The position numbers were made by a program, and so were the translations under genes. DNA of 64,000 nucleotides from Luidia sarsii (taxonomy: Eukaryota; Echinodermata; Asteroidea; Paxillosida; Luidiidae), in contig OX465105.1 of the NCBI GenBank assembly GCA_949987565.1, positions 2,825,496-2,889,495 on the forward strand, written 5' to 3'. The first letter of the stretch is position 1. The number at the start of each line of letters is the position of its first letter. The notes under the pieces are model-generated. The model worked only from the letters and a program-made list of their open reading frames with translations, ran no database searches and was not told the origin of the DNA. Positions 50,261 to 59,137 of the stretch are shown piece after piece.

Positions 50261-53200
50261 CTGCGAAACCAAAGCGATTAGAAGAGTTTACTCAGCATGG
50301 TAAAACAAATGTGAGAAAATGCTACAAACTGCTGATTAAAGCCCCTACACAACATTGGTAAGATCAAAAAACAGAAATGTTCACAGATTTACAAGATGGT
50401 TATAGTAGAAACCTCGCACTGAAATATTTCTGCTTAAAATGCTGCATTTTTTTAGAAAAGAGTAAAAGAAATCGTTTACGTCTCACCGCGATCTAAACTA
50501 TTTTTCGGAACAGTACGGTGTTGAATGCAGCATTTTCGCGAAACAACTAAAGCTGTTTTTTTACGATTTCCTTGAGACTCAGTTGGCGGATTGAGCTGAA
50601 ATTTTCACAGGTGTGCTATTTCATGTATATGTTGGATCAGACAACGTATGGATGCTATTCTTTTACCTCGACCAATGTTGTGTACCAGCTTTAAAATCAC
50701 AAATTTTCAAAAATTAGAAGGGCCTGACATTTTGATGCTAGCAGGAGCTTTGTCAGAGGCAGAGTGCGGCTTCTGAGTCGTCGGAAATTTACCTTGGTAA
50801 GGTCAGTGCCGGTCAGTGCTTGAACAGCCACTGGCAGGGAGCCAAGGAGCCTGGTGACCTCCGAGGTCGTCCTGTCATCGCCGAGGAGAACCACCTCGTC
50901 CGTCTTAGCCAGAGGAGCGGAGATCTCAGCAGCAATCTGTTCCGAGAAAGACGAGTGGGGCATTGAGTAATAAACAAAGAACAAGTCTTCAAATGCTGCC
51001 TTCAAATCTTGAACTCCTGTTCAAGAATGCTTCTTAACCTTTCACCCCCCAAGTACTGTTTACTTGGAACCTTCCTCAATCCTTCACAATCCTCCAGTGT
51101 AAATTTCACAACCATCCTCAATCCTTCACAAATCCTTCACAATCCTCCAGTGTAAATTTCACAACCATCCTCAATCCTTCACAAATCCTTCACAATCCTC
51201 CAGTGTAAATTTCACAACCTTCCTCAATCCTCCACAATCCTCCAGTGTAAATTTTACAACCTTCCTTTATCCTTCACAATCCTCCGGTGTAATTTTTACA
51301 ACCTTCCTCAATCCTCCACGATCCTCCAGTGTAAATTTCACAACCATCCTCAATCCTTCACAAATCCTTCACAATCCTCCAGTGTAAATTTCACAACCAT
51401 CCTCAATCCTTCACAAATCCTTCACAATCCTCCAGTGTAAATTTTACAACCTTTCTCAATCCTCCACAATCCTCCAGTGTAAATTTTACAACCTTCCTTT
51501 ATCCTTCACAATCCTCCAGTGTAAATTTTACAACCTTCCTCAATCCTCCACAATCCTTCACAGTCATCCTGTGTAAATTTAACAACCTTCCTCAAACCTC
51601 CACGATCTCATTGTAGGATACTTCCTCAATCCTCCGCAATCCTCCAGTGTAAATTTAACAGCCTTCCTCAATCCTCCGCAATCCTCCAACACAACCCAGA
51701 GGATTATGGAGGATTGAGGAAGATCAGGGTTAATCGAGCACTTTCAGCAAAACCCATACTCAGCAACAAACTTCAATCCCAATTTGACCGCTTGGTGACT
51801 GGGCCCCTGCTCTTTACCCTTCACCACTCAGTGAACACAAGACCAGGTTTCAGATTCATGCCATTTGTTATGGTATATATTTCAATAACGGCGCCGTTTT
51901 GATGGTTTAAGTGATCAAGGCCAAATTCAATGTGAATCATTGTGGCTGGAGAAAAAAACCACACCACTGCTCACCGTAAGAGACCAATCTCTGCTAACAT
52001 GAGCTTGTTTAATGGCTGGACAAGGCATTGTTTGCTTCTAGTAATGGCATATGGGTACCCCGACTTCCGCTAGGCATTTACCTTGGGCAGCGATTCCAGC
52101 ACCAGGCTCATCTTGGCGGCGTCTCCGTACTGCTTGTAGGCGGCTGCCTTCATGCGCATTCTCTCGGCCTCAGCTTTGCCGATGGCCTCAATGGCGGTGG
52201 CCTCTGCATGGCCAATCTTCTTGATCTTCTCCGCATCACCACGGGCAGACATGACAGTCTGTGTCCTGCAAAGCACACAAAGCAAGGTCATCTCGAGGTC
52301 TGGCATCCTGACTCCAACTGATCTCCGTAATATAAAAAATGGATGGCTTCCTACCCAAGATATGCTACGTCTGACACCATTAAACCATAGCACAGGGATG
52401 AAACTAGAAATTTCCAAAACATCCGGAAATCCTAAAAGCATCAAATATCACCGAATAAACGGAAACTAAACCACCTTCACACCTATTTCATGTGATTAAA
52501 GGTTACCAGAGGAGCTGTACGCATATCGTTGCACCATCGCTGCTGGTCTATTTTCTATATGTAATCCGTAATCCGAAAAAAATCAGCATTACAATCCTTC
52601 TCTTTCAACCATTTCCAACGGAAAAAATTCCTGATGTCCGATCGACCATTTTGTAAATGATGGCAGATATTCCATTGGTTTGAAAATGAAGTTGACACAC
52701 TCAAAATTCCCTTAGGCAGAATACACACAACATCCATAGTGAGTAGTATGCGTAGCAAAACACGTGCGCACGAGATCCAGGTTCTAGTCTTTGTTCAAGG
52801 CGTTTTGTTTGACCCAAAAGAGAACAGGGCGCTCTTTTGTACCAATTTTGCACGCGTGTAAGCCCTATGTGTAAGCCGTGTCCGAAGGTTATGTCTGATG
52901 GACCTGTGGTGGAGACTACTCACGTCAATTGTGACGCGCTGCTCGTTCTGCTCGCAAATTGTATTAATTATTTTCATTATAAAGGCGCTGATCCGGAAAA
53001 AACGGAAAACATTTTTATGCCGCGCCAATATCCGGATTTCCGGATATATCCGGACAAGTTTCATCCCTGATAGCAACAAACATTTCAAATCAGGTAAGAA
53101 TATCAGTTGCTATGGTAATGGGTACATCACCATAGCAACTACCAACATTCTTTCCCTCCTGGGCTTACCTTTTGCCCTCAGCGATGGTCTCCACCTTGTA

Positions 53201-56200
53201 GGATTCGGCCTCAGCTGGCCGCTTGACGGTGGCAACCAATTCCCGTTCCTTCCTCTCAATCTCCTTCTCCTCGATGTCAATCAGCTTGCGTCTCTCCACC
53301 ACCTCGATCTCAATCTCCTCACTGCGGATCTTCTGCTTGACCTTGGCGGCTTGCAGTTCGTAGGCCAGCTCTGCCTCCGCTTTCTGCGTTTGACATCAAT
53401 GACAGATTGGACGACATAATGGCACTCACCGCTGTACAAATTAAACTCCTGAGGATCTCAAATGGCTCGGCAGTCAAGTGGGTAAGATTTTGTTTTTCCT
53501 TTCTTTCTCAAAATCGCCCAAAACAAGGCTAAAAAGTTACTCAAGGTTAAGGGCTAAAAACAGGAGATAGAGAGGGATTCGGGAAGGCTGGAGATAGGAA
53601 TTAACATTCTTTTTAAAAAGGGCAAGATCGTAGGCAGGGGGAAAACAAGATGTCTGAACATGGCCAAACCACCTACTGTACCTTAAAACATCCACACTAC
53701 CAGATCATCCCTAAGGCCTCATACATGTATATACAGACATGGGGGTTTGCTATGCATATCAACATACAAGGTTGCCCACCTCACACATTTGATGGACCAC
53801 CTAAGGTGTCTGCCTCCAAAACTTGACACCCCAGGAGTCAAAATCATGCTTGGAAACAATGCAGCTAAAACAATATGAAGCACCCTGACTTTCTGTGCTT
53901 AAGCAGATTTTGGCGATTAAAGCCCCTACACAACATTGGTAAGATCGAAAAGCAGAAATGTTCACAGATTTACATGAAACTTATACAGTTTGAAGATGGT
54001 TAGGCCTATATTTTGAAATCTCTCACTGAAATATTTCTGCCTAAAATGTTGTATTTTGGGAGAAATGAATACAAGAAATAGTTTACATCTCACCGAGATC
54101 TAAACTATTTTTCGAAACAGTACGGCGTTGAATGCTGCATTTTCGCGAAACAAATGAAGCGGTTTTCACGATTTTCTCGAGACTCGGTTGGCGGATTGAG
54201 CGTAAATGTTCACAGGTGTGCTATTTCATGCATATGTTGGATCAGACAACGTATGGATGCTATTCTTTGACCTCGACCAATGTTGTGTAAGGGCTTTAAG
54301 CAGCTCTATGAAATTGGCCCCAGATACTGGGAGAAACCCTTCAAGAATCACTCACCTTTGTGTTCACCTCAGCCTGGAAGTCAGCTTTGCTCATCTCAAA
54401 CCTACGAGCAGAGTCAGCGATCTTAGTGTCGGCGTCGTACTTAGTGTCCATCATGACCTTCTCACATTCAGCCTCCTGCGAAGCAGAACCGACCAGAAAA
54501 ACAGTCATTGAAAACCAGTCCCATTCCCCTTGGATCTCGGACCTTGTTCCCGTCCCTTTGATCCTGCCCACCCTTTTGTTTGTTTTCCCTTTGATCTCCC
54601 CTCCCTTTGTGTTCCACTTCCACCCATTGTGTCCTTCCTCTATCGTGTGTGTCAGGGCTTTCCTTCCCCTGACTGTCTGTGTATGTCCTTGTCACTTTGC
54701 CTTTGAGAAAGGTCCTGCTAGGATGGAAACGTCAGGCCCTCTAACTTTTTCAGATTGATGGATTGCAGGTCACTTTAGTCAGTGAGCAGTTTCCAAAAGT
54801 TTTTAATTTACTTCGGGTGATATACACAAATTTTGCAAACTGCTTACTGACTAAAATTACCAAAATGTAAAACTTAAAATTTAGTGGGCCTGACGTTTCG
54901 ATCCTAGCAGGACCTTTCTCAAAGGCACTCTGCCTTTCTCAAAGGCACTCTGCCTTTGAGAAAGGTCCTGCTAGGATCGAAACGTCAGGCCCACTGAATT
55001 TTAAGATTTAATTTACTTCGTTGAAAAAAAAAAGCCAAAGAGATCTTTGACTGGACAAAGACTTGAAGAAAAGAGGACACGTCAAGAAGGCTTACCCTGA
55101 TTCCAGCATCTCGGTTGGCCTCAGCGACACCGATATCTGCGTCTCTCTTGACCACGGCCGTCTGGGACTTGCCCAAGGAGCCCAGGTACTCCACACGGTC
55201 AAAGACATCCTTGATGGTGAAGCTCTCAATCTCCAGACCCATCCTGCCCACGTCTGGGGAGGCTACCTCCCTGACCAGCTGGGCAAACTGGTCACGGTCC
55301 TGGTAGATGGCTTCCACGGTCAGTGTGCCTTTGGGGGTGAAAGGACAGATTGGTCTCACTGATTTTGTACGGAGCAGGGATCCCCAAACTGGTTCGGTTG
55401 TTTGTATTGGAATGAAAACTTGGGGACATAATCCCTTGAGATATACGGCAGTTAATGGTTGAATTGCTTGCGACTGGCGCCCCCACCCTGGCAAAGACTA
55501 GTTGACTATTTGGGAAGGCCGCCGCCATCTAAGGGCTGGATAGCTCAGATAGTATAAAGCAATGAGGTCTCTGGTTCAAGGCGTGGTCCAGTCAAAGTTT
55601 TCTTTTTTCAAAACTATTCAAAAGTTCCCAGTCAGTATTTCCTTTCATTTGTTTTCCTTTACATGTATCTGTTTGATTTATACAGAGAACTACACGGGGA
55701 TACTTTGTACTGCATTTTGTTCATAGACCTAAGCCACAAGAAAACCCTAAAAGGCTTGAGAATCGAATTCTAAACACAATTTTAGAGGTTGCGACACTGG
55801 ACCATAAAAAAAAATGGATTCTGGATAGAAGCAATTCAGCCTTTTTGCCCATGGACCCAAACATCAACTCCTAAACACTCTTGGCGACTCCCAAGATTGT
55901 TCGAGGGTGTGAGCCCGGACCATCGAGGTTGGACTCACCCAGAATGGCGCGCAGGTGACCCTCCAACGTCTGCAAGACCACTTCCTTGATCTCCGAGGTG
56001 GAGCGACCCAGGAACTGCTCGCAGGCCGTGGCCAGAAGACCCTCCTCTGTCATGACCTTGACCTGGGCCACGCCCGTCACCGTCAGAGGCACGCCCATGG
56101 ACGTCTCCACATTCTCACACTTGGGGTTCAGGGTCATCACCTCCAGGGTAATCCTACAGGGAGAAAGTATCAACAACAAGTAGTCTGTAATTATACAAAA

Positions 56201-59137
56201 TATCAGATTATATTATGATCCAAAATAATGCAAAAATGTTGCAAACTGCTTATAAACCACGGCACGGCCGATTATTCTGTAGTTTTGTGACACACCTCTT
56301 GAATCTATGTGACTTTTACCTAAAGGAAGATGATTCAATCAATTAATCAATCAATCAAATCATAACTTCATTCTCAACATAAAAAATAGAACACACATTG
56401 GGGATAATAATGTAAAAGATTATATGTGGTTGGGGATCACTAAAAAGTCATACATAAAATCCACAATTCGTTGGCGCACCCCTATTTTTGTTGTTATTCG
56501 TTATTTAAAATGTTACTATTTAAATAACAGGGGGACCTTGGAATTGCGGATTTCTATTTTCTGTGATCTACATGACCTTGGCTTATGATTTGCAGCAATT
56601 CAAGAGGTATGCCACGAAAGTTGCCCCGTGGTCTATTACTAAATTAAAGTTAAACAATCATATTCAAAAAGATTTGAAGGACCTGATAGTTTGATCGTTA
56701 GGATTTTTCTCAGAGGACTTTGCCTGTCTTCATTCTTTGAGAAAGGTCAAGCAAAAAATGAAATGTCGGCGCTGTAAAAATTTGAGAATATGCTATTCAA
56801 AGAAATAAAGGAATGCAAGGATCATTCAAATTGTTTTATCCGGTCATTCAGTCCACAGTTTCACGAGGCTCAATCCCATTCTTAGTAACCACAGGCACCA
56901 AGGCCACTGTAAGTGGAAGGTTTGCGGTGACACCATGTAAATCATCTCTTTTGAGACAGAGTGTAGCTCTGAAAAGAGCCGGTAACTCAATGTTTCAGGC
57001 AATGTCTAATCTCTTGATGATGGGCAGAGTAGACACTGCCCGAAACGTTGAGTTACCGGCTCTTTTCAGAGCTACACTCCATCTCAAAAGAGATATTTTA
57101 TATACATTGTGATGCAAATCTTCACTTGGTACTTCCACCATGCAAAGTATGCAGACCCTCAAATCTTATCTTGTAAAAGTACTGTATAAAATAAACTTAC
57201 TTCTGTACATCAGACACCAGCCACCAGGCCCAAGTATATCCACCAATGATGTATTTCTTGGCACCACTACCACAGCAACCACCTAGAAAGCATAAAACAA
57301 GCACGTCATTAGCATAGGTCTGATGAAATGAGTGCATGATCCCTGCACTCCCTGCAGATATACCCTCACCCACACAACTATAGTTGACTATTTCAAAAGA
57401 TCCCATCCAATGGTTTGGAACTTTGGATATCTTAGGTTAATATAGGAAGGGTTGCGGCGACACCATGTATCAGATCTCTTAAAAGAGGTTTGGTTCTGAA
57501 AAGAACCTGAGTGGTAACCAGAGTTACCACTCAGGTTCTTTTCAGAACCACACCTCTTCCTTTAAGAGATCTGATACATGGTGTCGCCGCAAACCTTCCT
57601 ATATTGATTCACCCACCATGCAAAGCCTTAAGTCTTATTTATTGATATCTTAGGTGGTAGAGTGCTGGCACAGTAAGGTTCAACTTGCAGAAAATCAAAA
57701 CAGTGGGTTTTTATTTAGAATTCCATTTCTTTGTTTGGATACATGTTTGGATACATACATGTACAAGTTGTTTAACCCTAACTCACAGGACACACTGTAT
57801 ACTGCAATTTACCACAGTGCCCACAGGGTGTAGGCTCACAAAGTCACATACCACAGGACACCACAAAAACCCAGCTGTGGAATGTCCTTGTGCATGGCCC
57901 TTATCCTCCCAAAGGAAAAACCATGTGTGTTAGTTGTGGTTTCCATGCCGGTTAGGGTTAAGGAATCAAGGTTATAGAACGATAAACCTTTTTGAAGTTC
58001 GCAAAGCATCATGGGTATAGAATTTTTATCGCACAACTCTATGGTGAAGCACGTAACTTCGTGAATTGTTAAAAAAAAATCTCCAAAACCCAGATGGAGT
58101 TCAGAAACGAAACTCACACAGAGTTTTCGTCTGGAAACCAGCAACAACAAAAATTTTTTGTCGTAACGTTGGGTGGGTAGTTTAGGAGAAATCAGTGGAG
58201 ATTTCCTTGGTGACTGAATGGCAAACGCGGTGCGCGCATGCAGCTAGCGGCGCGCAAGCGGCAAGTAAGGTACAATTACAATGCGTACACAGCGTGCCGC
58301 TAGCTGCATGCAAGCGCCGGGAATCTCCACTGATTTCTCCGAAAATACCCACCCAACATTTCAACAAAAAATATATTTTGTTGCTGGTATCTAAACTCTG
58401 AACTCCATCTGGGTTTTGGAGAAAAAAATGAAACAAATTACAAAGTAACATGCTTCAAAATAGAGTTAAGTGATAAAAATATGGTGAGTTTGCGAACATC
58501 GAAAAGGTATAATAAATATTAGAAAAATCCCAACAAGAGGATGTACAATGGAATGGTTATTGAACAATCAAATGCCTTCTTTAGTCCTAAATCTATTGAG
58601 CTATTATTATTAAAAGCATGATTAATTTCAGCATAGGAGAACATGAAGTTGACTGACAAGACAACCAAGCTTTCATTGTTCCAAGGTCAGGATAATCTTT
58701 ATCAAGGTGAAGGTTTAGGTTGAAGAACAGTTCAGTTGGGACCTGGACGGACCGTCCATGAGTGGACTAGTTATACATTTTCATTTCGATTTGGCAAACT
58801 CTTCCATTTGCAGCAATGCACAACCTAGCATTTTAGTACTAGACAAGGCTTGCTACACACGGGAAATACATGGCTCGAAAGGTTGTGCTCTATAGTTTGG
58901 CACGCTTCCTGAGTTAAACCTATCTTCCTACCTCCATGGTTAAACCTACACACGGGCTCGGGTTAACGCCTATTTCAACGAACCACGGGAATGACCTTAG
59001 CGTTGGGCCTTCATCAAGGCCCAAATTACAACTAACTTATGCAATTGTGACCTCCTAAATAAGCACACAGAAAGCAAAAGCAACGTACCTGAAACGACCA
59101 TGGCCTCATTTGGCCCGACTGTGTGAATGTTCCCCAT
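50231..59137 (-). CDS. FLOT2: FLOT2 (flotillin-2), complete 9-exon coding region
   Basis: Flotillin-2 is a peripheral membrane scaffold of cholesterol-rich microdomains; with flotillin-1 it forms hetero-oligomers acting in endocytosis, signalling and cytoskeletal coupling. Nine exons splice in phase to 423 residues (human 428). Seen: [20 protein letters not shown] with a myristoylation glycine at 2 and cysteines 19-20; a SPFH/PHB domain (about 20-190: [66 protein letters not shown]); then the flotillin coiled coil with EA-rich repeats (190-365) and a C-terminal ALTGTDLTK motif typical of flotillin-2 rather than flotillin-1. Cys4, palmitoylated in mammals, is Ile here. The stop TAA is at 50231. 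Introns carry several palindromic elements; no exon is damaged. Confidence 0.97.
50340..50690. mobile_element. TTAA-flanked MITE, copy 4
   Basis: Starts AGCCCCTACACAACATTGGT, ends ACCAATGTTGTGTACCAGCT; TTAA at 50336-50339 and 50691-50694. Opposite orientation to copies 1-3. FLOT2 intron 8, followed by a foldback arm at 50715-50765. Confidence 0.88.
50793..50936 (-). CDS. FLOT2: FLOT2 coding exon 8: C-terminal domain
   Basis: Residues 367-414, [46 protein letters not shown]. This discriminates flotillin-2 from flotillin-1. Phase 0 donor AAG/GTAAAT. Confidence 0.96.
51050..51715. repeat. Irregular minisatellite in FLOT2 intron 7
   Basis: Repeats of CAATCCTCCAGTGTAAATTT plus CACAACCTTCCTCAATCCTC with unit lengths of about 42-55 bases; at least twelve copies. 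Near the end an inverted stretch (GAGGATTATGGAGGATTGAG) pairs with the units. Confidence 0.88.
52082..52265 (-). CDS. FLOT2: FLOT2 coding exon 7: EA-rich flotillin repeats
   Basis: Residues 305-366, [55 protein letters not shown]. The family-defining KAEAERM...YGDAAK block is intact. Phase 0 donor AAG/GTAAAT. Confidence 0.97.
52393..53069. mobile_element. hAT-like non-autonomous element
   Basis: Ends CAGGGATGAAACT and its complement; adjacent 6-base direct repeats ATAGCA at 52387-52392 and 53070-53075. Subterminal TCCGGAAATCC/GGATTTCCGGA pairs. 677 bp, no intact gene. The CAGGG-type ends suggest hAT, but a 6-base duplication is short for hAT. Confidence 0.75.
53169..53383 (-). CDS. FLOT2: FLOT2 coding exon 6: flotillin coiled coil
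   Basis: Residues 234-304, [63 protein letters not shown]. Highly charged and helix-forming. Donor AAAAG/GTAAGC. Confidence 0.96.
53510..53640. repeat. Uninterrupted copy of the repeat that hosts the 9543-10192 insertion
   Basis: AAATCGCCCAAAACAAGGCT, ACTCAAGGTTAAGGGCTAA, then GATAGAGAGGGATTCGG and GATAGGAATTAACATTC. It matches the two flanks at 9503-9542 and 10193-10275, with a single TTAA where the insertion sits. Confidence 0.88.
53921..54295. mobile_element. TTAA-flanked MITE, copy 5
   Basis: AGCCCCTACACAACATTGGT to ACCAATGTTGTGTAAGGGCT; TTAA at 53917-53920 and 54296-54299. FLOT2 intron 5, about 60 bases from exon 5. Confidence 0.9.
54356..54475 (-). CDS. FLOT2: FLOT2 coding exon 5: coiled coil
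   Basis: Residues 194-233, [20 protein letters not shown] then [20 protein letters not shown]. Phase 0 at both ends. Confidence 0.96.
54530..54800. repeat. Pyrimidine-rich core joined to a foldback arm
   Basis: CCCTTTGATC phrases (unit-like but not arrayed), then TGTCTGTGTATGTCC, then CTTTGAGAAAGGTCCTGCTA arm and TTTAGTCAGTGAGCAGTTT flank. Same order as at 43331-43800. FLOT2 intron 4. Confidence 0.8.
54830..55015. repeat. Foldback element, most complete palindrome
   Basis: TTTTGCAAACTGCTTACTGA flank, TGGGCCTGACGTTTCGATCC arm, a doubled centre TCAAAGGCACTCTGCCTT(T), perfect complementary arm to CGTCAGGCCCACT. FLOT2 intron 4. Confidence 0.9.
55096..55328 (-). CDS. FLOT2: FLOT2 coding exon 4: SPFH end
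   Basis: Residues 116-193, [73 protein letters not shown]. The VEYL tyrosine corresponds to the Src-family site of mammals. Phase 0 donor AGG/GTAAGC. Confidence 0.97.
55462..55660 (+). mobile_element. tRNA-derived SINE
   Basis: CGACTGGCGCCCCCACCCTG, GCAAAGACTAGTTGACTATT, A box TAGCTCAGATAG, B box GGTTCAAGGCGTGGTCCAGT, CAAAGTTTTC tail. FLOT2 intron 3. Lies opposite to the gene. Confidence 0.8.
55939..56153 (-). CDS. FLOT2: FLOT2 coding exon 3: SPFH domain
   Basis: Residues 44-115, [70 protein letters not shown]. Acceptor TCTCCCTGTAG; donor CTGG/GTGAGT. Confidence 0.97.
56225..56912 (-). other. FLOT2 intron 2, left part
   Basis: Contains an AATC run (56335-56360), AT-rich sequence and a decayed foldback pair at 56665-56775. 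No exon supported. Confidence 0.5.
56917..57150. repeat. Palindromic element of the GGTGTCACCGCAA family
   Basis: GGAAGGTTTGCGGTGACACC left end; paired GTGTAGCTCTGAAAAGAGCC and GGCTCTTTTCAGAGCTACAC around AACTCAATGTTTCAGG. About 50 bases from exon 2 of FLOT2. Confidence 0.82.
57201..57282 (-). CDS. FLOT2: FLOT2 coding exon 2
   Basis: Residues 17-43, [20 protein letters not shown] then WLVSDVQ. C19/C20 are the palmitoylation pair; the aromatic stretch is the SPFH membrane-contact segment. Acceptor GCTTTCTAG; donor AGAA/GTAAGT. Confidence 0.96.
57441..57604. repeat. Nearly perfect 164-bp palindrome
   Basis: TATAGGAAGG ... CCTTCCTATA with arms of about 75 bases including ACACCATGTATCAGATCTCT and its complement, centre GTAACCAGAGTTAC. 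Youngest-looking member of the GGTGTCACCGCAA family here. FLOT2 intron 1. Confidence 0.9.
58070..58432. mobile_element. About 363-bp palindromic element
   Basis: CTCCAAAACCCAGATGGAGT and its complement at the ends; inner GGAGAAATCAGTGGAGAT pairs too, and the centre has GCAGCTAGCGGC / GCCGCTAGCTGC. Arms about 170 bases. FLOT2 intron 1. Confidence 0.85.
59089..59137 (-). CDS. FLOT2: FLOT2 coding exon 1
   Basis: Residues 1-16, [16 protein letters not shown], beginning with the N-myristoylation motif. Donor TCAG/GTACGT. The start matches the universal flotillin-2 N-terminus. Confidence 0.96.

Noticed and set aside
52898..53419. 173-residue plus-strand frame with [19 protein letters not shown]
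   Set aside because: Antisense shadow of FLOT2 exon 6 fused to the hAT-like element.
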